Assembly: GCF_900108365.1 (NCBI RefSeq)
Contig: NZ_FNWQ01000003.1
Span: 1-64,000, forward strand
Length of the DNA stretch: 64,000 nucleotides
Source of the DNA: Chryseobacterium culicis
GTDB taxonomy: Bacteria > Bacteroidota > Bacteroidia > Flavobacteriales > Weeksellaceae
Direction: 5' to 3'
Shown: positions 18,484 through 27,224 of the stretch, piece by piece
How the letters are laid out: each line of letters starts with the position of its first letter
Position numbering within the stretch: the first letter of the stretch is position 1
Notes under the pieces: generated by a model
What the model saw: the letters and a program-made list of their open reading frames with translations, nothing else
Database searches by the model: none
What the model was told of the DNA's origin: nothing
Program-made: the position numbers and the translations under genes

Positions 18484-19806
18484 TTATAAAATTCCTCTTG
18501 CTTTTATCTCCAGATATTTATTGATAACATCAATATTCAAGTTTTCCGGAAGAGTATATACGGTATAAATTCCATATTTGCGGAGTTCCTGAATGATCAG
18601 CTTCTTTTCAAATTCGAATTTTTCTGCAATGATCTCATTATAAATTTCCTGCATATTTTCAGGATTCTTTTGAATGAGAGTCTGCAGCTCTGAGTTTTTG
18701 AAGAATACAACTACCAGCAGATGGTTTTTGGCAATTCCGCGAAGATATTTCAGCTGACGGTTCAGTGCATCAAGTGTTTCAAAATTAGTAAAAAGCAGAA
18801 TTAAGCTTCTTTGGCTGATGGAATATTTTACATCCTGATATAATCTGTTAAAGTCACTTTCAAAGAAATCTGTTTTAATATTGTAAAGTGCTTCGGAGAT
18901 CTTTTTCAATTGTCCGGACTTATTATCAGCAGCAATTTTATTTTCAGCTTTTTTGGAAAAGGTCATCATTCCGGCTCTGTCTCCTTTTCTTAAAATGATA
19001 TGAGACAATGCCATGGCTGCATTAATGGAATAATCCAGCAAGCTTAATCCGTTGAAAGGCATTTTCATGGTTCTTCCTTTATCAATCAGCATAAAAATAC
19101 GCTGCGATTTTTCATCCTGAAACTGGTTTACCATCAGACGGTTGGTCTTTGAGGTTGCTTTCCAGTTGATCGTTCGGATATCATCACCGGGTACGTATTC
19201 TTTGATCTGCTCAAATTCCATCGTGTGCCCCAGCTTTCTAACTTTCTTGATTCCACCTAATAAAAATTCACTCTGAATAGCCATTAGCTCATATTTTCTG
19301 AGATGAATAAAAGAAGGATAAGATGGCACCATAGCATCTTTCTGGAAAGTAAATCTTTTTGATACCAGCCCCAATGGTGATGAAGCATACACATTCAGAC
19401 CTCCAAAGTGATATTCTCCTCTTTCTTTAGGTTCTAATGAATATTGAAAAAAAGTATTTGCTCCGGAGCCGATCTGCTTTTCAATCAAAAAATCTCTTTT
19501 CTGAAACTGAAACGGAATTTCATCAATAATCTTGATGGCTATGGCAAAGCTGTAATTATTCCTGATATCAATTTTTACAAAATTTTCATCTCCGTTAGAC
19601 AATTTTTCCGGCAGAATCCTTTGAACCTGCAGCGCATTCTTCTGATTAAAGAGCAACAGAAAATCGACCATTGCAGCCAGAAAACAAATGAGAAGCACAA
19701 TATGGGCTATCCACATCAGCACCGGAAAGAAAAATGCCAGGACATACAGAATCCCCACTCCGATGAGTGTAAAAAAGAAACGTGTATTGATGTATAAGTT
19801 TTTCAT
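18484..19806 (-). CDS. DUF58 protein of the MoxR cluster
   Basis: A 440-residue protein. Two close membrane helices lie near the N-terminus (about 8-50). A beta-rich region follows. The DUF58 core has EFEQIKEYVPGDDIRTINWKA (about 200), and the C-terminal half is von Willebrand-A-like (IFMLIDKGRTM). DUF58 proteins are regular partners of MoxR ATPases and are thought to be assembled or activated by them; no biochemical role is settled. Gene order follows the Bacteroidota MoxR, DUF58, DUF4350, DUF4129, SpoIIM and RDD clusters. Unusually, 298 bases separate it from moxR, most of them inside a possible repeat element. Confidence 0.9.
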   Translation of the reverse strand: MKNLYINTRFFFTLIGVGILYVLAFFFPVLMWIAHIVLLICFLAAMVDFLLLFNQKNALQVQRILPEKLSNGDENFVKIDIRNNYSFAIAIKIIDEIPFQFQKRDFLIEKQIGSGANTFFQYSLEPKERGEYHFGGLNVYASSPLGLVSKRFTFQKDAMVPSYPSFIHLRKYELMAIQSEFLLGGIKKVRKLGHTMEFEQIKEYVPGDDIRTINWKATSKTNRLMVNQFQDEKSQRIFMLIDKGRTMKMPFNGLSLLDYSINAAMALSHIILRKGDRAGMMTFSKKAENKIAADNKSGQLKKISEALYNIKTDFFESDFNRLYQDVKYSISQRSLILLFTNFETLDALNRQLKYLRGIAKNHLLVVVFFKNSELQTLIQKNPENMQEIYNEIIAEKFEFEKKLIIQELRKYGIYTVYTLPENLNIDVINKYLEIKARGIL

Positions 19807-19810
19807 TGGT

Positions 19811-20093
19811 TAGGCGGCAGGTTGCAGATGAAAGGTTTTTAGGTGGTCGTTTATTAGCTTTTTCACATTCATTATTATTGTAGGGAATTAAGGAGTCCGT
19901 TCAGCATTTTGGATATTTCTATAATTTACTGATTTAGTTTCAAATAACCATTTTCATTTAAAAGACCAAGATTTTTTGAAATGATTAATTATGTTTCTAC
20001 TTCTGCACAACTGTCTCTTGCTATTTTTAAAAATTGTAGATAAGCACGTTACTTCGTCTCGAGTTTCCCTCATCAACTGCTGCCTGCCACCTA
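19811..20093. repeat. Possible non-coding element with imperfect terminal inverted repeats
   Basis: TAGGCGGCAGGTTGCAG (19811-19827) matches the reverse complement of 20077-20093 (TAGGTGGCAGGCAGCAG) at 14 of 17 positions. The 283-base span separates moxR from the DUF58 gene and reaches to 4 bases before the DUF58 start codon. No ORF lies inside. A stretch resembling its right end recurs at 35728-35756. It could be a small mobile or REP-like intergenic element. Confidence 0.45.
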
Positions 20094-20104
20094 CTATCTA
20101 TTAT

Positions 20105-21136
20105 CTATCTCGGTATCTCTATTCCTTCTAAAATCTGACGGATAATTTCATCTGCAGTAAGACCTTCCATCTCTCTTTCGGGAGAGACAATTACTCTGTG
20201 TCTTAAAACAGCATAGCTTGCTTCTTTAATATCTTCAGGAGTCACAAAATCTCTTCCTCTTAGTGCTGCAAATGCTTTTGAAGCTGTAAGAAGCGCAAGA
20301 GAAGCTCTTGGAGAAGCTCCCAGATATAAGAATTGATTTTCTCTTGTATTGATGATAATCTTCGCAATATATTCCATCAACTGGGCTTCCACAATAATTT
20401 CTTTGACCAAATGCTGGTAGTTCTTCAACTGCTCAGCTGTAAGAACACGGTTTACTGCTTCTGTCTTATCCTCTTTTTTGCTTTCGTGCTGATTTTTAAT
20501 GATCGCAATTTCCTGTTCAAGATTAGGATATCCTACATTGATCTTAAACAGAAAACGGTCCAGCTGAGCTTCAGGAAGACGGTAGGTGCCCTCATGTTCA
20601 ATTGGATTTTGTGTAGCGATAACCAGGAAAGGTTCTTCTAAAATATAACGCGTTCCATCCATTGTGATCTGCCTCTCTTCCATTACTTCAAATAATGCAG
20701 ACTGCGTTTTGGCAGGTGATCTGTTGATCTCATCAATCAGGATGAAATTGGAGAAAACAGGTCCTTTTTTAAATTCAAATTCTGAATTTTTCACATTGAA
20801 TACGGACGTTCCAAGGATATCGGAAGGCATAAGATCCGGAGTAAACTGGATTCTGCTGAAACCTACATCAATGGTTTTGGCTAAAAGTTTTGCCGTGATG
20901 GTCTTCGCTACTCCCGGAACTCCTTCAATAAGAACATGTCCGTTGGAAAGCAGCGCTGCCAAAAGATGTTCAATCATCTTCTCCTGTCCTACAATTACTT
21001 TTCCGATCTCAGCTTTCACTTTCTCCAGGCTTGCCCGAAGTTCAATCATGTCTATTCTCGACTGAAACTGCTCTTCCTGTTTATTAAGATGGATGGAGCT
21101 TTGGTTTTCTATATTAGGGTTATCCGAATTTTCCAT
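20105..21136 (-). CDS. MoxR-family AAA+ ATPase
   Basis: A 343-residue cytosolic AAA+ protein. Walker A is EGVPGVAKT (about 75-83), Walker B is FILIDEINRSP, and the sensor region is ATQNPIEHEGTYRLPEAQLDRF. The C-terminal lid has ASPRASLALLTASKAFAALRGRDFVTPEDI. MoxR proteins act as chaperone-like ATPases for VWA or DUF58 partners encoded beside them. Here it is central in a six-gene minus-strand cluster with DUF4350 and DUF4129 membrane proteins upstream and DUF58 downstream. A Q/E-rich N-terminal tail of about 40 residues precedes the fold. The identification is secure; the cellular role is not established. Confidence 0.94.
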   Translation of the reverse strand: MENSDNPNIENQSSIHLNKQEEQFQSRIDMIELRASLEKVKAEIGKVIVGQEKMIEHLLAALLSNGHVLIEGVPGVAKTITAKLLAKTIDVGFSRIQFTPDLMPSDILGTSVFNVKNSEFEFKKGPVFSNFILIDEINRSPAKTQSALFEVMEERQITMDGTRYILEEPFLVIATQNPIEHEGTYRLPEAQLDRFLFKINVGYPNLEQEIAIIKNQHESKKEDKTEAVNRVLTAEQLKNYQHLVKEIIVEAQLMEYIAKIIINTRENQFLYLGASPRASLALLTASKAFAALRGRDFVTPEDIKEASYAVLRHRVIVSPEREMEGLTADEIIRQILEGIEIPR

Positions 21137-21242
21137 AATAAATTTTCATTGGTACGTTTTAGCAATCTGTATAACAATTTCATCATGTAAATGGCTGCTA
21201 TCAGCATTGAAAACTTTTACATCGTTAGGTTATATTCTTAAG

Positions 21243-22400
21243 TTATTTCAATATTTCATCAAGGAGTTTGTTGATCCTTGTAAGGTCTTCTTTCATTACA
21301 CTGGCATAAGGGTCCTGAGCTTTTTTGATAAGTGTTACCGCTTCACTGATCATTTCTGCCGGCTTCCCGGTTTTCAGTTGTAATTTCTTAGCAAATTCTT
21401 CATCTAAATTCTGAGTATCGATCAACAGATCCATCCTCACTTTATTCAGAAAGTACTGCGCTTTTTTAGCCATCATATCATGGAAATCACCTTCCTGAAG
21501 ATACAGATTTCCAATACTTTTTACAAAATCCAGAGAGGTATTTCTCAGCGGCTCTTCTACAGGCACTATTCTCTGTTTTCTTTTTGCATTAAAGAAAATA
21601 AAAAGGATAAACCCTCCCAAAAATACCCACCAGGCATATTTTAAAGCCGGATTAGCGAGTACGAATCTCATAAAGAAGCGGGATCCGGAACTTTTGCCGG
21701 ATACAAACCAAAGAGTTTCTCTATCCTGTAAATAGGAAAATACATCCTGAGCATATTTTACATTTCCGGGTTTCAGAAGGTAGTAATTCGTCAGAAAAAG
21801 TGGTTCGGTATGAGCATATATATGTCCTTTTCCAAATTTCACCTTGATAAAATTAGCCTGATCCGTATTCTTACTCTCTACAGTTTTCCCCAGAACTTCC
21901 ACATTAGGTTTGATAAATGAAAATCCTCTTCCTGACGGAAATTTATCCAGCTTAATAAAATCATTCTGGAATTTTTTATCCGTGAGCTTCAGTACATTTT
22001 CTTCTTGAAAAGAGATCTCAGAATCATAATATCCGATGCTGTCTGAAACTTCTTTCGGCATACGGGTTACCATCAGCATGGCATCTGATCCTTCCGCTAC
22101 CTGAGTCAGAATTTTGTTCCATGACTCCCTGTCAATATTATTTTCAATAACTACAATATTGTGGGGCTTTTTTTTATGCTGGCTGTAATATTCATAAGGT
22201 ACCTGCTCAATTTTCTTCAGGTTATTTTTAAAAAGATCTTTCGCTTCATTATTAAAAACAAACAATCCAAACGGAGACTTTTCGTTGATATCAAAATTCT
22301 TCCGCCAGTCTGTCGTTTCTTTTTTATTAACTTCAAGCAATGCCAAAACAATCATCACGATGATGAAAATTACAGCATATGTTTTGAAAGTTTTATTCAT
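21243..22400 (-). CDS. DUF4350 membrane protein
   Basis: A 385-residue protein with one N-terminal membrane helix (about 7-24). A periplasmic domain of about 220 residues follows (DUF4350, with SPFGLFVFNNEAKDLF near its start and KFGKGHIYAHTEPLFLTNYYLL). A second helix is at about 258-275. A cytoplasmic helical tail ends the protein. The periplasmic part resembles class-I glutamine-amidotransferase-like folds used in such clusters. It lies 11 bases downstream of the DUF4129 gene and 106 bases upstream of moxR. Probably part of an envelope complex controlled by MoxR; the precise function is unknown. Confidence 0.8.
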   Translation of the reverse strand: MNKTFKTYAVIFIIVMIVLALLEVNKKETTDWRKNFDINEKSPFGLFVFNNEAKDLFKNNLKKIEQVPYEYYSQHKKKPHNIVVIENNIDRESWNKILTQVAEGSDAMLMVTRMPKEVSDSIGYYDSEISFQEENVLKLTDKKFQNDFIKLDKFPSGRGFSFIKPNVEVLGKTVESKNTDQANFIKVKFGKGHIYAHTEPLFLTNYYLLKPGNVKYAQDVFSYLQDRETLWFVSGKSSGSRFFMRFVLANPALKYAWWVFLGGFILFIFFNAKRKQRIVPVEEPLRNTSLDFVKSIGNLYLQEGDFHDMMAKKAQYFLNKVRMDLLIDTQNLDEEFAKKLQLKTGKPAEMISEAVTLIKKAQDPYASVMKEDLTRINKLLDEILK

Positions 22401-22411
22401 GGCTACTATTG

Positions 22412-23203
22412 TTATGGTTTAAATGCCTGATACTGATTTTTAAATTTCTGATAGCTTTCTTCTTCAATACTGAATTCACCGTACCAGACATAATCAAAGA
22501 TATAGGAAAGATCAGAGAAGTCATTTTTCAGATGAGAAGCCTTGAGTTCTGCGGCATAGTCCTTATTTGTTTTTTCCGGATTCCAGATGATCAGCTTTTT
22601 GTCACTCAGCTTTTTAAGGGCAAACAGAAATTGATAACGAACCGCAGAACGGTAATCGCCCGCGTGTTCGAATTTCGAAATACTTTCCGGGAAATTGATT
22701 TCATGGATATTTTCATGAAGCTCCTGTACATTGAGATCCAGCTTTTTATTCTTTTTACCAAAAATAAAATTGCCATCTTTCCCCATGATGTATTTAATGA
22801 TGAAATAAAGCAGAAACCCTACGAGAAGAATGGCAAACAGCCTAATAAGAACAGTGGTAAATTTTGCCGAATTACTGAGCGCAGTTTCACCAAAAATACT
22901 CTGTATAATCTGGTCCAGTTTCCTCATCAGCTTCTGAAAAAAAGATTCTCTCGGCTTGGATACCGAATAATCGAATTCATTTCCTTTATACCTTGAAGGA
23001 ATATTCTCTTTAAATGTTTTTGGATAGATTACATTCTCCGATACCGGGTTTCCCATGAGCACAGAATCTGCCCTCAGCATATTTCTGTAGTGACCTGTAT
23101 TATATAAAGAATCTACCAGATCATCAGAATCAGATTGGTCGTCCTGCGCATGAACCAGCCCAAGAGAGAAAAAAAACAGTATAAAAAAAATAATTCTATT
23201 CAT
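22412..23203 (-). CDS. DUF4129 membrane protein
   Basis: A 263-residue protein with a signal peptide ending at VHAQ (about residue 20). It has a low-complexity acidic start, one membrane helix (about 113-135) and a C-terminal DUF4129 domain (AGDYRSAVRYQFLFALKKLSDK and DLSYIFDYVWYGEFSIEEESYQKF). DUF4129 is a standard member of MoxR-DUF58 clusters and of some transglutaminase-like envelope proteins. I start it at the ATG at 23201-23203, which overlaps the upstream stop codon by 8 bases, not at the TTG three codons earlier. Function is unknown beyond cluster membership. Confidence 0.83.
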   Translation of the reverse strand: MNRIIFFILFFFSLGLVHAQDDQSDSDDLVDSLYNTGHYRNMLRADSVLMGNPVSENVIYPKTFKENIPSRYKGNEFDYSVSKPRESFFQKLMRKLDQIIQSIFGETALSNSAKFTTVLIRLFAILLVGFLLYFIIKYIMGKDGNFIFGKKNKKLDLNVQELHENIHEINFPESISKFEHAGDYRSAVRYQFLFALKKLSDKKLIIWNPEKTNKDYAAELKASHLKNDFSDLSYIFDYVWYGEFSIEEESYQKFKNQYQAFKP

Positions 23204-24158
23204 TGATTCCAATGGTATCTATTTCTGCCAACTCTACTTTCTGATGAAGATCTGTTCTGCTGTCATAATACATCAGGCCCGCATTGACATACATCAGGTT
23301 TGAAAGAAAAAATGAAAGCAGCATCGAGAATCCATAAAAAACAAAAAACAGAATACCTGCAACCCCGGTAAAAGGATCCTGCTCAAAATTTCCGTCCGGC
23401 GAAGAAGTAAGAAGTGATCCGTAAAAGAAAATCATAGGAACCAATGTAAATATGGATGTTATCATGTACATGATAATAAACATGACAAATGCAGCTCCCC
23501 AATATTTCCAGAATGGTGATTTTTCACTGCCATTCGGGTAAGAAAACTGAGAACGCAAAGCATAGCTCAAGCTTTCCCAGAACCCTCTTTCTGAATTAAA
23601 ATAATCATACATCAGAAAGGTTGTAAAGTTAAATATTGTCGGATAAAGCAGCAGGATCAAAAATAAACCGATAATAACAAATATCAGAATATAAGAAAAA
23701 CCGACTACAAATAAAATTGCCGGGGTTACAATAAAGATCATCCCCAGACAAAGCTTGCCGATTCTTCCTGCGTTGTTTTTAAAGTCAGTCAGAATTTCAT
23801 CCGTCTTTATTTTTTCTGCTCCCTGTGCAATTCTTTTTAAGTAGAACACCGGATAAAGATAATTGACAATCATCAGAATCATGAAAAGCAGGAAAGTAAG
23901 CAGTCCTACCGTAATCAGCATTCCTGAATTTTCTGAGAAATACTGCTCAAAATAATAGGTTTCGCCCCCCAGATTGGACCCGAATATCTGCGAAAAAAGT
24001 TCTTTATATCCGAAAATAACAACGGCTACCATTAAGATCAGCAGCAAGCCATTGATCAGAATATAGTTTTTAAAATAATTCTTTCCGTATTGTTTGAAAA
24101 AATTGAAACTATCGCTGATAAAAGTTCCAAAATCTCTTTTTTTATAAAATTGTATCAT
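23196..24158 (-). CDS. Multi-pass membrane protein of the MoxR cluster
   Basis: A 320-residue integral membrane protein with about six hydrophobic segments. It has a cytoplasmic-looking N-terminus (MIQFYKKRDFGTFISDSFNFF). It resembles the glycerophosphoryl-diester-phosphodiesterase-like or DUF4013-type membrane proteins found in these clusters, but I cannot name a family with certainty. The ATG at 24156-24158 is preferred. A longer frame runs from 24203 but would overlap the spoIIM gene by 62 bases and begin with a poor N-terminus. With the chosen start the overlap is 17 bases. It probably works with the adjacent SpoIIM and RDD membrane proteins. Confidence 0.75.
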   Translation of the reverse strand: MIQFYKKRDFGTFISDSFNFFKQYGKNYFKNYILINGLLLILMVAVVIFGYKELFSQIFGSNLGGETYYFEQYFSENSGMLITVGLLTFLLFMILMIVNYLYPVFYLKRIAQGAEKIKTDEILTDFKNNAGRIGKLCLGMIFIVTPAILFVVGFSYILIFVIIGLFLILLLYPTIFNFTTFLMYDYFNSERGFWESLSYALRSQFSYPNGSEKSPFWKYWGAAFVMFIIMYMITSIFTLVPMIFFYGSLLTSSPDGNFEQDPFTGVAGILFFVFYGFSMLLSFFLSNLMYVNAGLMYYDSRTDLHQKVELAEIDTIGINE

Positions 24159-25125
24159 TGATGTGTTTATTAGTTTTTTTGTAGACAGCAGAAGGATACA
24201 CAAAATAGTAGAATCCTATCATGGCCAGCGAGCCAAAGATGATGAGCAGATTCAGAAATAAAGGCATTTTCAATGCATGTCTTGTTACATAGCCTTCTAT
24301 AATTCCTGCACAAATAGTAAAAGGAACAGTACTTAAAAATATTTTAAATGAATCTTTAAATCCTTTTTTAAATGAGTTAAATCTTGAAAATGTTCTTGGA
24401 AATAAAATGGAAGCACCCAGAATCAATCCGCACATCGCTTCCACTACCATCGCGAAAATTTCAAAAACTCCGTGAAGCCAAATTCCTCTTGCACTTTCTT
24501 TCAATGCTCCGTAATCATAGAAAAAATACTGAAAAGCCCCCAGCATCACACTGTTGGAAAGCAAAGCATACAACGTTCCCACTCCTCCGGCAATCCCATA
24601 GATATATAATTTTGCCCCTACCTGAATGTTATTGAAAATAATCCCAATGGTGCTTCCCCACGTACTTCCACTCTGATAAACGCCTACCGCATTGTTATTT
24701 TTAATATTTTCAACGGTCTCATTCACATATCCTTCCCCCAGGATAATATTAACAAACCCTTTATCATACATCGCAGAAAGCACTCCTATTGAAGTAAATA
24801 AAATGAAAAAAAGAAACGAATACATCAGATACCTCCGGTACTGATAGATCAACAGTGGAACTTCCGTTTTGAAAAAGTACACCAGTCTGTTTTGCTCCAC
24901 CCTCTTTGTTTTATAGATCTTCTGAAAAATCTGGGCAGACAAATGATTCAGATACACTGTGGTGTTGCTTTTGGGATAATAAGTCTGGGCAAAAGAAAGA
25001 TCGTTGATCAGGTTGATATACAGTGAAGACAGGTCATCAGGATTTTTTTTAATTTTCCCTTGAATAACCTGTTCTATTCCCAACCATTTTTCTTTATTTT
25101 GTTTAATGAAATAAACTTCTCTCAT
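24142..25125 (-). CDS. SpoIIM-family (stage II sporulation protein M) membrane protein
   Basis: A 327-residue membrane protein. About 90 N-terminal cytoplasmic residues (MREVYFIKQNKEKW) are followed by a SpoIIM/DUF95 core of several helices. The core has the typical FNNIQVGAKLYIYGIAGGVGTLYALLSN and ESARGIWLHGVFEI segments. The family name comes from the Bacillus protein; non-sporulating Bacteroidota carry it beside RDD, DUF4129 and MoxR genes, as here. Its role is unknown. It starts only 28 bases from the divergent RDD gene, so promoters for both must overlap coding sequence or each other. Confidence 0.88.
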   Translation of the reverse strand: MREVYFIKQNKEKWLGIEQVIQGKIKKNPDDLSSLYINLINDLSFAQTYYPKSNTTVYLNHLSAQIFQKIYKTKRVEQNRLVYFFKTEVPLLIYQYRRYLMYSFLFFILFTSIGVLSAMYDKGFVNIILGEGYVNETVENIKNNNAVGVYQSGSTWGSTIGIIFNNIQVGAKLYIYGIAGGVGTLYALLSNSVMLGAFQYFFYDYGALKESARGIWLHGVFEIFAMVVEAMCGLILGASILFPRTFSRFNSFKKGFKDSFKIFLSTVPFTICAGIIEGYVTRHALKMPLFLNLLIIFGSLAMIGFYYFVYPSAVYKKTNKHINDTIL

Positions 25126-25153
25126 AATTATTAAGGCTAAAATAATAAAAAAT

Positions 25154-25903
25154 ATGTCTCAAATCGCGATAAATACCTCACAAAATGTAAATATTAATTT
25201 TAATATTGCGGGTGTAGGAGAACGGATGCTTGCCTTCATTATTGATCTTCTGATCAGGATTGCTTATGTGGTCATTATCCTGTATCTGTTCTTCAATATT
25301 TTTGATTTGGGATATCTGTTAAACGGCCTTGATGACTGGTCCATACGTGCTGTATATGTTATCCTTACCTTTCCGATCTATATTTATCCCCTGGTATTGG
25401 AAAGTCTTATGGAAGGCCAGACCCCCGGAAAAAAACTAATGAAAATAAAAGTAGTGAAAATAGACGGTTATCAGGCAAGCTTTGCCGATTATATGATCCG
25501 CTGGGTTTTCAGAATTGTTGATGTTTCATTTGCCGGAGTGATCGGCCTTATTTCTATGATTGTCTCCAAAAATAACCAGCGCCTGGGAGATATTGCGTCC
25601 GGAACCGCTGTCATTTCTCTTAAAAATACGGTCAATATCTCTCATACTATTCTTGAGAATATTCATGAAAATTACGTTCCTTCTTTTCCTCAGGTGATCG
25701 CTTTGAGTGACAATGATATGAGAATTATTAAAGATAACTACACAAAGGCACTAAAAGTAGATGACCGTCAGATCATTAGTAAGCTATCCGATAAAATCAA
25801 AAGCATTCTTAAGCTGGAAATAGACCCTACTAAAATGACCGAAAGACAGTTTATTAATGTAATTATTAAAGATTACAATTACTACACAGGAAAAGACAAT
25901 TAA
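25154..25903 (+). CDS. RDD-family membrane protein
   Basis: A 249-residue protein. The RDD domain (about 20-150) has the arginine and aspartate landmarks GVGERMLAFIIDLLIRI and FADYMIRWVFRIVDV. QRLGDIASGTAVI closes the membrane part. A cytoplasmic C-terminal extension of about 95 residues is predicted helical. It is divergent from the SpoIIM-DUF4129-MoxR cluster and is its usual partner. RDD proteins have been linked to ion transport or membrane organisation in other bacteria; nothing here decides. Two copies of the ATTGCTT heptamer lie just after its stop codon. Confidence 0.87.
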   Translation: MSQIAINTSQNVNINFNIAGVGERMLAFIIDLLIRIAYVVIILYLFFNIFDLGYLLNGLDDWSIRAVYVILTFPIYIYPLVLESLMEGQTPGKKLMKIKVVKIDGYQASFADYMIRWVFRIVDVSFAGVIGLISMIVSKNNQRLGDIASGTAVISLKNTVNISHTILENIHENYVPSFPQVIALSDNDMRIIKDNYTKALKVDDRQIISKLSDKIKSILKLEIDPTKMTERQFINVIIKDYNYYTGKDN

Positions 25904-25923
25904 AGATATCATTGCTTATTGCT

Positions 25924-25956
25924 TTTGCAAAGCTCGGTGTAATTTTTGTATCTTTA
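25924..25956 (+). promoter_or_regulatory. Possible promoter of the small acetyltransferase gene
   Basis: TTTG (25924-25927), a 21-base spacer, then TATCTTTA (25949-25956), one mismatch from TAnnTTTG. It lies 17 bases before the start codon. Confidence 0.4.
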
Positions 25957-25973
25957 TAGTAAAGTCCTGAATC

Positions 25974-26264
25974 ATGAAATTTGAAAATAATAAATCCGGA
26001 AATGGCGGAGTTCTTACTTTAAACAATGAAATAAAAGAAGTAGGACGACTTACTTATACTATTTTTCCTGAAGATCATAAATTTATAATCTCTTTTGTAT
26101 TGGTACATCCGGAATTTGAAGGCAGAGGAATGGGAAAATTTTTAGTGGAAGAAGCCATTAAATTTGCCAGAGAAAATAATTGGAAAGTATATCCGCACTG
26201 TTCCTATGCCAGATCTGTGATGATGAGAATGAGTGATGTGGATGATATTTTTTTAAAGAATTAA
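25974..26264 (+). CDS. Small GNAT-like N-acetyltransferase (YjdJ type)
   Basis: A 96-residue protein matching the short GNAT subfamily of COG2388. It has a beta-rich N-terminus (GGVLTLNNEIKEVGRLTY), the acetyl-CoA loop HPEFEGRGMGKFLVEEAI (residues about 45-62) and the closing PHCSYARSVM. Substrates of this group are mostly unknown. Its end overlaps the convergent glycosyltransferase gene by 12 bases. It is probably a single-gene unit. Confidence 0.87.
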   Translation: MKFENNKSGNGGVLTLNNEIKEVGRLTYTIFPEDHKFIISFVLVHPEFEGRGMGKFLVEEAIKFARENNWKVYPHCSYARSVMMRMSDVDDIFLKN

Positions 26265-27224
26265 AACTTCGTTCAGCAGGATATCTTCAATATCATCCGG
26301 ATAATCCACTCTAAGATGATGATCAGAAGCTACCCACTCCATAATTTCCTGAAGATGTAAAACCTTTGAATTGGGGATTCCCATTTTATCAAGGGCACAT
26401 GCATTGCATTCCTGTTCGTATTGATTATGAATAGGAATTACAAATAGTTTTTTATCCATAAAAAGTGCTTCTGCCGGGCTTTCAAAACCTGCATTGCATA
26501 ATATTCCGTCACAGCCTTCAAAATATTTGAGGTACTGGCTTTCATCAATAGGAAACACTTCCACATTTTTTACTTTTACCTGTACTTTGCTGTATTTTGA
26601 AAACACTTTCCATTCCACCGGAATTTTTCTTAAAACTTTGATGATATTTTCATCTGCAAAACTGGGAAGATAGACAAGATAATATCCCTGCTTGTACGGG
26701 TTCAGATTTCTGATTTTTCTTCTGATCACCGGCTTTTTGATCTGAGGATGGTAATTTTCAAAATGAAAACCGATTTTTCTGTCACCCGGAACGTAGTATT
26801 TCAGAATCATTTCACCTAAAAAATCTTTTTTCTTTGGCTTGGGAGTTTCGGGAAAACTCATAGACGCCTGATGACTGAGTTCTATCATCGGAAGTTTTTT
26901 CAGTTTGGAAGCCCAGCCGGTCAATGGTTCATAATCATTAATGATTAAATCGTATTGTGAAAGCTCTAATTCCCTGATGGTTCTGGCAGCTTCCAGAAAT
27001 TTATTTTCAGTAAATGTTTTCCTGTAGGATAAACCTCCTGTTTTGTTATAAAGAAGGGAAATGCCTCTGTATTGGAAATTAATATCAAAATCAGCCTTTA
27101 ACTGCGATTGATGTCCACTGATTAAGGTATCAACAGCGGCATGTTTTTTAAGAATAGGAATAATTTCCTGCGCTCTGGCAACATGCCCGTTTCCAGTCCC
27201 CTGGAATGCGTACAGAATTTTCAT
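26253..27224 (-). CDS. Glycosyltransferase-like protein (GT-B type)
   Basis: A 323-residue protein of the glycosyltransferase group related to MurG/UGT. It starts MKILYAFQGTGNGHVARAQEI, the usual GNGH nucleotide-sugar loop at about 11-14. The C-terminal donor-binding region has CDGILCNAGFESPAEALFMDKKLFVIP. The acceptor is unknown; lipid or cell-surface sugars are likely. Its ATG overlaps the stop codon of the LpxH-like gene (ATGA), so the two are translationally coupled. That suggests a shared role in envelope lipid or glycan metabolism. Confidence 0.86.
   Translation of the reverse strand: MKILYAFQGTGNGHVARAQEIIPILKKHAAVDTLISGHQSQLKADFDINFQYRGISLLYNKTGGLSYRKTFTENKFLEAARTIRELELSQYDLIINDYEPLTGWASKLKKLPMIELSHQASMSFPETPKPKKKDFLGEMILKYYVPGDRKIGFHFENYHPQIKKPVIRRKIRNLNPYKQGYYLVYLPSFADENIIKVLRKIPVEWKVFSKYSKVQVKVKNVEVFPIDESQYLKYFEGCDGILCNAGFESPAEALFMDKKLFVIPIHNQYEQECNACALDKMGIPNSKVLHLQEIMEWVASDHHLRVDYPDDIEDILLNEVLIL

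Noticed and set aside
23204..23212. TTG start for the DUF4129 gene
   Set aside because: An ATG three codons later directly begins a normal signal peptide and overlaps the upstream stop codon in the usual way.
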